Shown: positions 22,316 to 35,548, counted from the stretch's first letter. The stretch is DNA of 64,000 nucleotides from Pelodera strongyloides (GCA_036852015.1 JAANDG010000635.1:1-64000), one strand, 5' to 3'. Notes: generated from the letters alone by a model not told the origin. Made by a program: numbers and translations.

Positions 22316-25300
22316 CTGAATATGCAGTGTGAATACTAGGTGAAATTATAACGGCATTTGCCGTCAAACGGCTTCGAAATTGAATAGACGTGAGAAACAA
22401 AACGAATACATAAACTAAAACGAAGGATGTATTAAAAGAAAAAGTGAAGAACAATGTTCATTGCTTTATTGCTCTTTTCACTGGCTATCTATTTATAGTT
22501 GTATTCGATACGGCTGTGTGTTTGGTATTAAAAAAACTAACGTCGTATTCGACAATCATGGCTGGAACACCGGAGATATTCTGTAGCTGATCATAGCAAG
22601 ACTATTTAGCACCAGCTGGCGAAAGTGCATCACATTTGCAGAAAGGCTTCCTAAAGTAAACAACGTAATGGTAAAGTTCGTTAAAAGCATGAAAGCAAAC
22701 ATGACCAGGAATTGCAGAAAATAGGTGTATCTAGCTTACCGCATTCACTTTATGGAAGACCACCAATGGCAGATAGTTCGCGTGTACCTTCATAGTCCCG
22801 GCCCTGCTCGGCACCACATAGTGTTCCAAAGCCAACCTTCGAAAGAGAAAGAACATGGTTCTCAACCACGACTGACATCTTGAGTGCCAGCTGGCGAAAA
22901 AGATCTAAAGTATTGAGGGATCATAAACATTATACACATTTTATTTCATCACATTTAAATGACAAATTTCACAAGTGTACCTTCAATGAAACGTGTCCTA
23001 TCTATAAAGAGACCAACTGTCAAGCAAACATAATATTTTATTGAAATAAAATTAAAATTAAAATACCTTGACTCAGCCTACAACTTTGTTGTTTGGGCTC
23101 TCCACATTGAATGTCACAGCTGTTTACTGGAAAACCAGGAGCACCAACAACCTTCTCCGGTACAGAACGTTCGCCGCCACAAACATTTTGTTCCAGAGAG
23201 TGAGACTTTCCTAGATTCCCGAGATGGCGGACAATGTGTACCTGCATATAGTGCTAATATAAATAGGATCATTTTAAGTAATCGTTTCTTCCTCGCGTTT
23301 AATTTAGTATTGGGTGTAAGAGGATCATTCCCAGTTTTCTTGCGTAGTGATAATAACAAGTATAAAGAATAAATACCTACAGCGGAAGATCTCAACACGA
23401 AATGGCGACGACTTTAGCTCAGCACAAATGGGAGATTCATTATTCTTTTTCTGACTCAGACATTTTTTTATCCCGTCATAAGGGAACTACATATTGAACT
23501 CAAAAAGCGCCATATGTGTTTGTAGTCATCATGGTCAGAAGAAAGAGAACAACGAGCACTCGGGAAGACCTGAAAATACTTTGTTGATGAGCCTATAAAA
23601 AAAACTTTTTCAAATATTTTTAGGAACCTTCAGTTGACGCGCAGTGGCAAGTTAAAACATTTATTTACATCTGACGTGCGAAAATGTCATTTTCGCGGAA
23701 AATAAGTTTTTCTACGGTTGCAATACATTTATAATTAGCCATCAGTCAAAAACTTTAAAATTAAACTGACACAGAAGGCAAATAAAGTCAATTCACCTTT
23801 AGACAAACAAAAACGAATCTACTTGGGCACGTCCATTGCATGCGGTTCTTGAAGGCCCACGAATCATCCGCGTAGGCCTTACGACTCCCGAACTCAATAT
23901 GCGGCATACTAAACAAGAATTTTTATTGTGAACAAAAGCAACCAAGGTTTGTTTTCAATAAACCATGGGCATACCATGACCAAGGCTAGCCAGATTCTAT
24001 AGTTTACAATGCACCGCAACGTGGGACTAGCAAGTGACAGCTCGATCTTGACGCTGAGGTATGAGTCATGAAGGTAAGCAAGGTAAAATAATCATCCAAA
24101 TTACCTGTGTCCAAATAACCAAGAAAGGTGCATCTGCGTGCATCCTCTTGGGTAGACCTAGTCTGCGCTGCCCATCAAAAAGTGCAACTGAACATGCAGT
24201 CAACGGCACTCTCAGCTTTCTCTATTCTCCATTCTCCAACTTGTGCGTTAGTGCCCTTCTGAAATTACCCAATGACTGAAACCTTTAGTCTTTCTAGGTT
24301 TACTTACGCAAAGTACTCATGCAGATATTAAACATGACGATGGTTTACAACTAGGCAAAACATTCGGTCTGGAATAGGAGGTAAGTATATCGAGAGTTTA
24401 TGTATCAACTTGGAGACAGTTCGTCAAGGGCAGTAACAACTTACCATTATTCGCGTGGTCCACACTGGCATCGGTTCGCCGACAAACTCTCGCACAGAAA
24501 GGGATGGTAGTGAGGTAGAGCATCAACGTCCGACTGCGCGTATTTTCGATCGGAATTCATCAGTAGACAGCAGTACCGACAATGTCACGTATTTGGGTGC
24601 GCGCTCACGGCTATCTGAACTAACCCTTTGATTACAACTCTATCAGTATAAAAGACTACATTACACATGAACTTTCGAGGATGCCGTAGGTCGGAAGGGA
24701 AGCTGTCTTAGGTGGAGAACTATAATCTCCTACCGGTAACACATGGAACTTTTTTTTTTGAACTGCATCCTGGCTTTTCAACTGAGACAACTTAACCTAG
24801 AAAGAAATGAAGCTGCCTTACCAGTCACTTTGTGGAACATCTCCCTCCGGGACATCGTGTTAACACTGAAAGTGTATACCGACACTTTATGAGATCCGGA
24901 GCCGACCAAAGATACACCTGTGTAAAATCGTAATATGAGAAAATGTACTAGGCTAGTCTAAGTACCTCGGTTTCTCTTCTAAAACAATGTTCTGCCACGC
25001 CTTGTTTATGTTAACAACAATAATTAATGATTAATGGGTTAAATACCTCAACATTCGCACAGAATCATGAGCACACAGAAGAATTGATAAACTGTGCGGG
25101 CAGTTCATTCATAAATCCTGAGTGCATCGTGAAGACAGCCTAAATGCAATAAAGTGACTAATTGAGCCGATGAAACTAGAGTTATCTTATTAACTGGCTC
25201 TTGACTTATTTATTATCCTCAACGTGCAAGGCATAAAATCAGCATACCTACTGATCGAGCAGTTGAAGCGGTACAAACGACCGAAACGTAAATTACATAG

Positions 25301-25396
25301 ACAGTTGACCGAGACGGGAGTAACTGACGAAAGTTTTCCAGACCTAAAAATAAATTATCAATAAAAGCGAAGTAACGAAATGGATTATTGAAAGGT

Positions 25397-26590
25397 TTTT
25401 TTTTGAAAATAAACTTTTTTATTGTCAGTCTTTACATGAGTGCTTTCCTCAATGTCAATTGCGAATGTTTGCATATTCTTTTATGTAGGCTGACCTCTAG
25501 TCTAGCTTCCCTCCAAAAGCGCTCGACTCCGTTTCGAACATCCTGATTCAGTGAATGGTCCTGCACACATGTTCCCTGAATAGTATTAATTAATTACTCG
25601 CTTCGTCAATCAGAGCCAAGCATATTCTCAACGCTTCCCAAGACTTTGGAATGAAGCAATCTCATAGCAGCGGACTAGTTATTATTGAATATTTATATTT
25701 ATCTGTGGGAGACTCACCTCACCTACACATCCAACCGGACCTGCATGCATTTTTTGTCTAGTTGACACAAATGAATCGACAGCGCTCACACTCAAAACGC
25801 CTTCACAGTCCCCCAACTTTGAAGTGCTTGTTGTAAACCTGCAAAAACTGATTCAGTGATTTACTATAAAAGACCACAAACAACATTTAACATTTAGATG
25901 CATTATGTTCACCTTTAATTATGTCGATCAATATGGATCTGCGTCCGCTTTGAGTTTCAGTTGAGAGAAGTCTCGACTAGCAATTCTGGTTAATTTCGCT
26001 CGCAGCGTAAGATAATTCCATGTCTTCACTTGTAAAGCTGAAATACAGTAAATACTTGGTTTTGGAATGGCCACACGATTTGTAAAAAACTGGTTTGGTA
26101 AAAAAATTCTAGTTCAAAAGGAACTGTGTTACTTTTCCTATAAATATTTTCTATAAGTCTGGGATGTTAGGACCACCTCATTGAGCTGACGTGAACCAAT
26201 AATAGCAAGAAGCATGATCTCAATTCTACGCATGTCGAACTAACACCAGCAACATGGCACATTGTTCATCTGATGCATGACAATCCTGAAACAAAGAAGT
26301 AGGTCATCAGATTGCACATTGCAAATCAGCTGCATTCGTATGGTACAGGCATAGGAAGCACGAATGACATAAATAAAAGATGATGATTTACCAGTAAAGA
26401 AAACACTTACAATTCCGTTCAGTCCGATGCATCGGGAGGGAAACGTGGGTATTCCAACTCTTGTTTTTTTTGCGCACGTAGAGAGGAAGATGTTCTGGCA
26501 TAGATCACTTCATTTGGACAGCAACTGCCGAAAGTTGCGCGCGTTGAAGGGACTAAACATAAATAATAAATGCTCTGTTAACAGCATCCA
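25397..26590 (-). repeat. Partial third copy of the same unit
   Basis: 25397-26400 matches 26630-27600 at an offset near 1.2 kb (blocks CTCAATGTCAATTGCGAATG / CTCAATATCAAGAGCGAATG, CCCCCAACTTTGAAGTGCTTG and TCAATCCTGAAACAA-type). One part (about 25606-25690) is nearly identical to 19716-19790, which suggests a more recent exchange between copies. Confidence 0.65.
25718..25838 (-). pseudogene. Exon-like block, same family, copy 2 (open frame)
   Basis: Acceptor TTTTTGCAG before 25838 and donor GTGAGT after 25718. This copy keeps an open frame through the block (TTSTSKLGDCEGVLSVSAVD and onward to an alternative GTGAGG donor). It is the best-preserved member, but no matching partner exons could be joined with confidence. 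Confidence 0.4.
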
Positions 26591-26919
26591 AAGAACTTGT
26601 TCATAAAAGAGGGTTTTTTTCGGGAAACAAACATCATTTTATTTTTCGACGAATGTTTTCCTCAATATCAAGAGCGAATGTTTGCATGTTCTTATGTATA
26701 TGTAGGCCTACTTTTTGTCCAACTTTCGCATCGAAAGTGCTCAGCCCGTTTCGAGTTTGGAACACACGGCTTCCAGAGATGTGCAGCGGATCATCCCCAG
26801 AAAGGCTCCCTGAATTATCATAATTATTTACGCGTACCATATTCTCAACAGTTCCATAAGGTGTTCATAAAGCCATCTAGAGTTCTAGCGGCAAGTTAAC
26901 ATTTAGTATTGACACTTAC

Positions 26920-27038
26920 CTCCAGTCTACGTCAAACCACCACAGAGCGTACGTTTCTGTCCAGCGGAAGAGGAAGCGCGACGGTGCTCACAAGCAAACG
27001 CTTCTCAGTCCCCCAACTTTGAAGTGCTTGTTGCAGGC
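26920..27038 (-). pseudogene. Exon-like block, same family, copy 3 (stop)
   Basis: Acceptor ATTTTTGCAG before 27038, donor GTAAGT after 26920. The family frame is interrupted by TGA directly after Lys-Leu-Gly-Asp. The splice signals are better preserved than the reading frame. Confidence 0.4.
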
Positions 27039-28618
27039 CTGCAAAAATTGAGACGCTCATTAAAAGATCTGATAAAAGAACACACACAACATTTATCATT
27101 TATATGCATTATATATGCATTATAAACAATGAAAATAATTCATCTTTAGCTATGTCGACCACAGTTCATGGATTTTCATCCGCTTGAGATTTGCAAATAA
27201 GTCTCGACTGCGTAGACAGAAACACGCCCAAATCTTGCAAATTTTGGAAGCTGAAAAATATACACTCAGGAAATTTATCATAATATCCGAGATCAACAAG
27301 AACTGAGAAACTTTTTCTAAGCATATCTTTGCATAAGTCTGTTAGAACCAACCAGCTTGAAAGAGAAGAAGTAGCATGAGCTCTCCGCGTAGCGAATTAT
27401 CGCTAGAAGCAGGGCACATTAGTCAAAACTTCCAGAGAAAGTCAATCCTGAAACAATGGAAATAAATCATCGTGCATATTTCAAGCCATCGTAAACGAAC
27501 ATCTCACAGGAGTAGACGCATTAGCATGGTATCTTTGGTTCTCTGCAGTTAACATGCACAATCATAGGAAAGGAAACACGAATGGCATAAATAATATGAA
27601 GATGATTAGTTACCAGTAAAAAAAACTTACTATTTCAGTTCAGCACTGATAGGCAGGGAAGCTTTTCAATCCATATTTCAGCTCAACAGCGCCAGACTTG
27701 CGCGAGACAGAAAACAGTTAAAAAAAACTAACAAAATTGATCTCAAATATAAATTAAGGAGTGGTTCGAAGAATTAAAATGTTACTACCAAAAAATGTCG
27801 CTAAATTAAAAATACAATTCTGCATAGTCAGCGTTATCTACCGAAACTTAATAAAAAATATCCTAACTACCAACGTGTAACAAACGTAACAAATGTAACA
27901 ATTAAACTAACAAACAAAAAGTAAAGAAACGAAACAACTTATTGTAACTCTTAGTATATCACAATATAAGCCGTTTTTCAAAATCATCGACTAACAGTTA
28001 CAATCACATTCTAAGTCATGGTGCTCAAAAATCTTAAATCAGTCAAAAGACATAAAACTACAACATGTTTCCATTCAACCTTCAACCATTACATTGCCTT
28101 CTTTTCTTTTTTTTTGGCACGCAGAACTTAATTTTTTTCTGCCTTTTCTTCTTTTTTATAAGCATTTTTTCAGCAGCATATTTTTTTTCTGCAATTATTA
28201 TTTTTTCTATGCATAATTCTTGGATTCAATTGTCAGTAGAGAAGCTGGTCCATTCAGCCAGATAGAAACTCCATTCATTTTTCATCAAAGAGCGTAAGCG
28301 CTTGCTCAGGTTCACGGTTTTCCTTCGTGCGCGTGTCACCTATAAAGAACGCAGTCAAAATTTGTGTCACGAACATCGTTCTTGAAGATCTTCATGATAA
28401 TAATCCAATTTTCACATGATTATTATGTTCACCTCATTTTGAATGTTGCTCAGTTCGAAATGGCAACCTTCACCAATGGATGTCGAAAGTCCACTTCAAG
28501 CCGAGACTTGAAACGGAAGGGCCCGTACTCTTACAATCTGCAAACCAGAACGACTCTTAGCGATGCAGTACCCAACTAACGCGAAAAAAACATTCAGCTC
28601 AGGGAGGCTTAGGCTTAC

Positions 28619-28756
28619 CTTCTAGTGGGTGTAAATATCCTCGATCCTCGTTGTACTGCCAAACAACATAAGCGACCAGACGCGCAGCATTGTGGTGTTG
28701 GGTCCCTTGCTGAGCCAGTTTGGCGACTTCTGATTTGGCAGTCTTTCGGTGCTGAT
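28619..28756 (-). pseudogene. Exon-like block with open frame
   Basis: Acceptor TTTATTTAG before 28756 and donor GTAAGC after 28619. The frame is fully open and protein-like (KSEVAKLAQQGTQHHNAARL, then VAYVVWQYNEDRGYLHPLE). A homologous block lies at about 21650-21537 (CKLARNWTHHLNAACALARF). No family recognised; it could be a live exon. Confidence 0.4.
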
Positions 28757-31062
28757 CTAAATAAAACAAGTGAAAATATACAGTCGTCTTCTCAAAAAGT
28801 TTGCACGTCGTCTGCGCCACGGTTTCTAATGGAGAGGGCTCAATTATATAACACCAGAAAAAGAACCTCACAATACCAGAATCTGCAAATTAGAGACGTT
28901 CGTAGCAGACCCAATAGAATGAGCATGAGCTTCAGTAATTGTTGTTGGCTATCCAGCAATGTGCGTCGACTTTGAACACTGGGTGCTTCAGTGTGTTCTT
29001 TTCTGACCTTACCTGTGCATGGAAGAGCAACCACGCCGGATGCTCCGCAGAGCTGTTGGGTCACTCACTTGTTGCTTGTCTAGACAGTTTGCCGGCGGAT
29101 TCTTCTGTGGCTCATCCCTGCTGACCTAAACCAAAAATGCGAATGATGCATTCGTTTTTTTTACAAAACTTAGATGAGTCCCGCACCATGGATTCCAAGA
29201 AAGCTTGGATGCAATTACATAACACGATATCAACGAGCCTCGGATGGAATATTGGAATGGGACCTGAAGCGCACAAACATTGTTTTCTCCGTTTTCTATT
29301 CGAACGCCGGCAGAGTAGAAAAGGAATGTACTTGAATTTATTCCTGAGTCAATATGTATTATGCGTAAATTTGATTTGAACTAACCTTTTTCACAGCCAT
29401 ATTTCAAAATGTGCTGCAATCCTGTCTCGAAGAATTGCATCATGTTCTTGGGCGGGAAGAATAGTCGGTGACCGAGCGAGATCGTCATACAAGCATCGAG
29501 TTGCCAGTTGCAAGGTGGCTCTTCTAAAAAAAAAAATGTTTTCAGCTCTCATGATGACGCGAATTCATCACTATTTAATTCTTTTTAATGCGGTCCAGTT
29601 TCTTGGATGCACGCAAATCAGTCTTGTAGCTCCCGATCAAAGTATTCGGAATCCTAAACAGAAATTTTTCATTATAAACAAAAGTATACCCATGGTCTAC
29701 AATGGGCATACAGTGGCTCGGCTAGCTAGAATTGGAAGGCAGTGTGTGGCTCGCAGCGGCCAAATGCTGCTGAATTATGAGTCTTTAAGGTAAAAAACCG
29801 AAGGTAAAAAAAAATTACCTGGGGAAGTCACGACGAAGATAGGTGCTTCGAAGTGCATCCTCTCGTTTTGATTGTGATCATAGACCCAGCCTGCTTGCCT
29901 AGGAACCTACACCTGAGAACACTGCAGTCAGCGGCTGGGCAAGAAACTCTCGTTGCATTGTTCATAACCTAAACAAAGACTTTATAAAAACAGCAAATCA
30001 ATATTATTTTTGTACCAAGATAACATTTTGTACTTTTCTACTTCCTCAGACAGTACGAAACATAATTAACTTTCATGTAACATCTTTTTGCAGGGCAAAT
30101 TACCTGAAGTTCCTTGGGTCCAAGTATCGGGCAAATCCACATCAGGACATTCTCAGCATTCCTTATCCTCCATTATCCACACTGGATGTTACTGATTTTC
30201 TAAAAATTACAAAATGAGTATAAAGGTGTAGTCTTGCGATTTATTTACTCGGAAAAATTTATAAATTTTACCTCTGAAGGAGCCTTAATCCGAACAATTT
30301 GTGCACCAATTGTCACCATAAGACTTCACGTAAGAACTCGGTCGTCATCGTAACGTAATTCTACTTTCGGCTCGTGAACTCCAGCAACTGAAATGACTCA
30401 TTCGGGGAACATATACTTCAACATATAATTTTGGGCGGTGAGTAGTGCATGTAGCAAATTATGCCAGTTTGCAAAGAACAAATAACAACTTACCATAGTT
30501 TGTGCTGACCAAACATGCTTCGGTTCGAAGACGTAGACTAGTAGGAAAGGAATGGTAGAAATCAAGGCACGATGACGCCTTCTCGTACGTTTCCAATCCG
30601 GAATTGTCAGAAGCCAAAAGTACCGCCAGCAGGCCATGCATTCGAGAACGCCACGAAGTTGAGCAGAATCTAAACTAATCGACTGACAACCAAGCCATCA
30701 ATGGAACTGTTTACATTACATATGAACTTTTGAACCTGCCGCATCGGAAGAGAAGTTTGCAAAAAGAACAGCACTATAATTTGCTCGGGAAGCTTTTTTT
30801 GAAATGCTTCCTTGCACTTCAACTATGATTCATCAATCTAGAAACAATGAATCTGTCTTACCATTAACACGCCAAAAGCGTAGCTCAATGATAAAGAAGA
30901 TGCGGAAAACGAAGGTTAGATGCAGCATTTCTCGATCAATAATCTCTGAACTGGAAGCGAAAGACGGCGGAAGCTGGCTGGCTAAATTATATAATTATAT
31001 AATCTCGTAAGAGTGAAACTAACTAATTGGGTTGCTTTCTGGGCCAAGCATGAATGTCTTAC

Positions 31063-31197
31063 CCATCGGTGAAGAACGTCTTCTGGTGCTCTGTTCGCCG
31101 CCACAAACATCGGATCAGCGAAGTAGGCACCGATAACTGCCACCGGCACTTCCTTACAAAACGAGTGCTCTTCCAGTATTTCAGATCGGGAAGCTAT
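31063..31197 (-). pseudogene. Exon-like block, 45 codons, open
   Basis: Acceptor TATTCAG before 31197 and donor GTAAGA after 31063, 135 nt. One frame reads IASRSEILEEHSFCKEVPVA then VIGAYFADPMFVAANRAPED; another keeps the Val-Cys-Gly-Gly-Glu block seen in its relatives. The frame that was once translated is uncertain. Confidence 0.4.
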
Positions 31198-32655
31198 CTG
31201 AATACGGTGCGAAATTTATGTTAATACGACGTCAGGAACTTACTTTACTGGTTTTACACGTTTTTTGCAATTATACTAAGAAATGCTTCAGCCAATATGT
31301 AATTATAATAAAAAAGTGATTGATAACACACATATCGGCGCGGACTGCTCGTCCAGCTTGTCGAGTACGACCTATGACCTCCGAGTTGCAAAACATACAT
31401 TCTGAAAAAGAAAATATAAAGCGCCGTAGCTCAATACACTTCAACTGGTTTGCAATAAAGTGGTGCATTGATATTTAGTTACCATTCTACTATGTCCTCC
31501 AAAAAAACAAGTAGTTGTCAGCATACTGAGGAATCTTGTCGACCAGGTTCACGTGGCTGAGGTCGGCCAAACGTCACAAGACCGAAGGTGCAAACGTCAT
31601 CCAAATTGAGAGGCAAACATCATGTGAATCGTGCATCATCTAAATAGAATGATGTATTTACAAGAATTGCTTACGGACTGTAATTGCTCTTTCACTCACG
31701 AATCTGTTCCGAAAGAATGAGCAACACACCATCACGCTATAATGCTGGAATGATATTATTAGAAATCATAGTAGACTAGTACTCGTTTCAGTTTCTCTGT
31801 TTCTCTTCCAAACAAATATTCTAAAATAATAATAATAATAATAACATGAACTAAAGAGTTAAATACCTCAACATTTAGCATGAAGAAACGACGGCGTCTG
31901 CCTATATTTCTGCACAAACGGACCATACGATAAACTGTGCGGGCAGTTTATGCGTAAAAATCTTGAGTACAGCAAAACGACGTCCTAAATACGATAAAGT
32001 AAAATGAATCAGACCGAGAAGCATCATAGTCCCACTTTTCTCAAAGCGTATGTGTTAAACTTACCCTTTTTCTTGATCGATCTTTCTTATTTGTTGATGT
32101 TATACTCAGTCACCACTTCATATGGAATTTCTGACCTACTGAGGAGTGAATTCATGGGCAAGCCTTTTTCCCACTTGTAATTAATGTGACCATTCTGGAA
32201 TCCACTCCATCGTAGCTAAACATACGTTCCGCCACATTGAGGAGATCCTCAAGAAAGGATGGACAGCTATGTAAATGTAAAATTAGACACCGACCGTAGT
32301 TAAGTGCGAGAGCTGTGGAAGTTATTGGTGAAAACGAGTATTGTCGTCGTCAGAGCCAACGCCGCTAGTGTAGAAAACCAAGTGATTACACCTTCAACGC
32401 AAAGAACTCCAAATAGGAATGTTATCATACCTTATCGAGCAAAGTTGTTTCTCAAAAAATACGTTGAGAGGTAAGGAAGCGGCGTGAGTGAAGTTTTCCT
32501 CGAACTATTAAACGCGGAACTGGATGCGATACAAGACATAAGCTAACTTTCTAAATTAGAGCTTTGTAATCATGTTGCGCGCACAAGAAAAAAATTCTTC
32601 CGAGTTGCTTCTGATTTCTGAACTAACTACTAACACGTAATCTAGTGTTACCTAC

Positions 32656-32783
32656 CAAGAGGTGCGTGTCTTCTGGTTCGCTGTTCGCCCCCACAAACAT
32701 TTGACCCTAGAAGAAGGCACCAAGCAGCAAGAGTAGCACTAGATGTGCGGTCCAGGCCGTATGGAACGTGTAGAAGGTGAATT
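32656..32783 (-). pseudogene. Exon-like block, Val-Cys-Gly-Gly-Glu family, copy B2
   Basis: Acceptor ATTTCAG before 32783 and donor GTAGGT after 32656. The open frame ends SNVCGGEQRTRRHAPL, matching the frame of the 22.2-kb relative. Identity unknown. Confidence 0.4.
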
Positions 32784-32813
32784 CTGAAATGGAGAATAGT
32801 GTAACAATTCGCA

Positions 32814-32863
32814 GCTGTCAAGTGTTTAGCAAGAGCGCGAATTATTGCTAAACACTTGACAGC
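32814..32863. ncRNA. Perfect 19-bp hairpin, small-RNA precursor candidate
   Basis: GCTGTCAAGTGTTTAGCAA (32814-32832) and TTGCTAAACACTTGACAGC (32845-32863) are exact reverse complements around a 12-nt loop; beyond one A/G mismatch two more pairs extend the stem. This is short for an animal pre-miRNA (usually ~22 bp of duplex plus a lower stem), so it may equally be a small inverted-repeat element. I know of no named miRNA with this seed. Confidence 0.35.
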
Positions 32864-33000
32864 GGCAACTTGGTTCTGGAATAAATTGAATTTAGTAAAC
32901 TAGATAAATCGAAATGACAACACACCATTCTGTCAAGTCTTCACCAAACACATTCGTTAATCGGAATGAGAAGAACCGGGTCAAGCATGCAACATGGACA

Positions 33001-34735
33001 ACCGTTAATGAATCGTCGAGGATGCGGCACGCAGGAGTGAAGCAGCCTAAAAGTGGAACACTATAAACTGGAGGAGAGCTGCAGAAAGTACGTTTCATAT
33101 GCGACCGAACTTTGCAAGATTGCGGGCAAAAAAAACGGAAAGTACAGAAGAAAATGATACAAAGGGGCGCATAACTAAACACTTGAACATAGAAAGTGAG
33201 ACAAAGATAAGGAGTACATGGTTATATCAACCGAGTACCGCAGAAACGGTTCACCGGGGTGCGGTTCATTTCCGAAGCCGGACGAACGAAAGTAATACCA
33301 CACATGAGCTCTTGAGAAAATCATGTGGTGAGAAAAATGCAAGTTGAAAGCATTGTACACTTATATATGTATTACAACACGTACAATCTTGAGAAAGGTA
33401 ACGCAGATTTTTAGAATTATACTGTATAAAATTGATAACCTTCGGCAGGGCGAATGCACGCAGTTAGGGAATTGTTATATTTCCTGTTAGAATACAGCAT
33501 GTATTAAGGTCCAGCCTCTAGCTGTGGGTATGTGCAACGTAGTTGACAAAGTACTGTATCGCAAAAAAAGCAACCACAATTCTGCTGGGATCGCTAGAAA
33601 AAAGAAATGTAATAGAATAAGCAACATGACGCGACAACTGAAATTAACGAGATGTAAATGAGACATTGAAAATAATAAGACAAGGAGAACCGTTCCGAAA
33701 GTATTACCACACATACACTTTTGATAAAAATATAACACAGAATTAGAATATATAAAATTGAGAGCATTTGATGGGAACGGCTGCAAGCACCTATTTCCGG
33801 GTAAGAATACAGTATAGGCGCAAATGTAAAAGTACACGATTGCGATTGGAAGAGAGCGTAGGGGCTGGTTTATTTACTTTCTAAAAGAAAATGGTAACTT
33901 TTCTTCCAAACACTATGAAACCTCGTGCTTCATAGTTCAGAGTGGAAATTGACGTTGAGGCGTCAGGAGTTGAACAGTGAAAATGAAATCCGCACGAAGT
34001 CTGGTCAAATGCTTCCATTGTGAAAACCGAAATAAATACATTTAGAGGTGATCTTGAAAAAATACCACGAACTTAATGAGGACACACACACACATTCACC
34101 CTAGAGAAAAGCATAGAAGAAAATATTAAATTTAGACTAAGCATTAAAACGCACCATGCCAGTACCGGGAACGTATTAAATACCAAATAAGTCGCCGAAC
34201 ATATCATGTATTAGCTGCAAGTGTGGGATGATGGGACGATGAGGTCTTAGGCAATTGTAGTTTGTAGTGTGTTGATATTGGGTCATCAGAGATAGTGTGT
34301 GAGTAGTACAGACAAAGATTATCAGACCGCTGATGTGGCTACCAAGACAAATTAAGGCCGTAGTGTTCTTGTTAGTTTCAGGACGGAAGGAGTTCAGTAA
34401 AATAACTTCAGTCTTTTGCTTTATTCATTTAGTTATACACTGGAGCTAGTCCTATCTCGTAGTTGCACACCGTTTCCGTATAATACAGTGCTTTTGAGAA
34501 GTGAAATGTGAAGGAATACTGTTGAGTTGGAAAAATCAAGACTGTGAAAAGTTAAAGGCAACGAGAAAATAGGAGCAATGAATGAAATACCTCCCAGCAG
34601 GAGAGTTATTCTAACAAAGTAGGTTCCAACAATGTTTTTGCATCCTTAATGTAGTTCTACGTACGTCCTCTAAAATATGCACTTGCGCGTGGAGACTACT
34701 TACGGATAATATCACTATTAATTTGACAGGGTATG
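33001..34735. other. No recognisable gene
   Basis: AT-rich sequence with short unrelated open frames (33099-33347 +, 33487-33837 -) and a CA-rich stretch near 34083-34097. It includes the immediate 5' flank of the tRNA gene. Nothing else supported. Confidence 0.5.
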
Positions 34736-34807
34736 TCCTCGGTAGTATAGTGGTGAGTATCCGCGTCTGTCACATGCGAGACCCGGGTTCAATTCCCGGC
34801 CGGGGAG
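34736..34807 (+). tRNA. tRNA-Asp (GTC)
   Basis: A complete 72-nt cloverleaf. The acceptor stem TCCTCGG pairs with CCGGGGA (one G-T pair), discriminator G. The anticodon stem CGCGT/ATGCG holds loop CTGTCAC, anticodon GTC at 34769-34771. The T arm is CGGGTTCAATTCCCG, which contains the polymerase III B box GGTTCAATTCC; the A box lies in TAGTATAGTGGTGAG. There is no intron and CCA is not encoded, as expected for a nuclear gene. A TTTT run at 34812-34815 is a suitable polymerase III terminator. Confidence 0.97.
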
Positions 34808-35548
34808 AAAATTTTGTGCGATTTTTCTCTCTGTCCAAACAATAAAACTCAACGAATTCTCCCCGTGAAACTAACACTTTTAGGCTACTCATCTGCATAA
34901 ATATCTGTCCACCAGTCTTTAGCCCTTACGCAAGGTTTTAGGGAAACCCCCACACTAGTTCCATTTCATCCAAAATTAATTAAAAAATATTAGCCTAATC
35001 ACCAGCTTTAGGTAGGCCTACATGTTAATTTGTGACTTTTGCTCTTGGAGTTTGTCACTATTTTCTTTTTGCATTCGATTGTTTTTTGAGTTTGTAGGTT
35101 AATACATCTCGATCAAGTGGTTGTGTGTTTTTGATCTTTAAACGAATGAAAAACGTGTCCACATTGTATTGCGGTTGTTCACAGCACCTCGGGCACTTTT
35201 CTTAATTGGTCTTATTTGCTAATTCTCTGTTCGTCTTAGGCGGGTCGCCAGCTAAAATATTTGCACCCGCGAACCCGCACAGCTAAAATATTTCTACCCG
35301 CGAACCCGCCAGCTAAAATATTTCCATTGCCTAATTCGCTGGCGAAAGTAAACTATTGTAGGCGCTTCGCGGGTTAAAATTAAGTGGGAATTTGTGTGGA
35401 TATACTGTAGTATCGTGCATCACAGAACAACATTTTGGTCCGATTGATTTTCAAAAACGTCATAATTTTTTCTTCAGTTTTGAGTTGTTTCTATGTTCTA
35501 CTTTGTTGTGTAAGTATCGTTGTTGTTATTTTTAAAGTGTATGAAGAG
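34808..35548. other. Spacer with a small tandem repeat
   Basis: After the tRNA terminator the sequence is AT-rich and geneless apart from three copies of a ~30-bp repeat containing CAGCTAAAATATTT at 35249, 35280 and 35310, separated by C-rich ACCCGCGAACCC blocks. Confidence 0.7.

Larger units (their letters stand above)
19400..25396 (-). repeat. Tandem segmental copy A of an exon-bearing locus
   Basis: Block by block this stretch matches 26.6-33 kb at offsets of about 6-7 kb: 19870 with 27000, 20940-21120 (T-rich, TTTTTCTGCAG) with 28080-28260, 21206 with 28337, 23900 with 29640, 24460 with 30490, and 24930-25330 with 31750-32100. Many matching blocks on the minus strand are flanked by (T)nAG acceptors and GTAAGT/GTGAGT donors, so the duplicated unit was probably a multi-exon gene. 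Frames are often broken in one copy or the other. No product is recognisable. Confidence 0.65.
26591..33000 (-). repeat. Tandem segmental copy B of the exon-bearing locus
   Basis: The counterpart of 19.4-25.4 kb, with further internal duplication: the block ending in the Val-Cys-Gly-Gly-Glu frame occurs twice here (31.1 and 32.7 kb), each next to an AGCTGGCTAAATTA-type block (30.97 kb) or its relative (32.55 kb). Exon-like minus-strand pieces are annotated separately. Confidence 0.65.
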
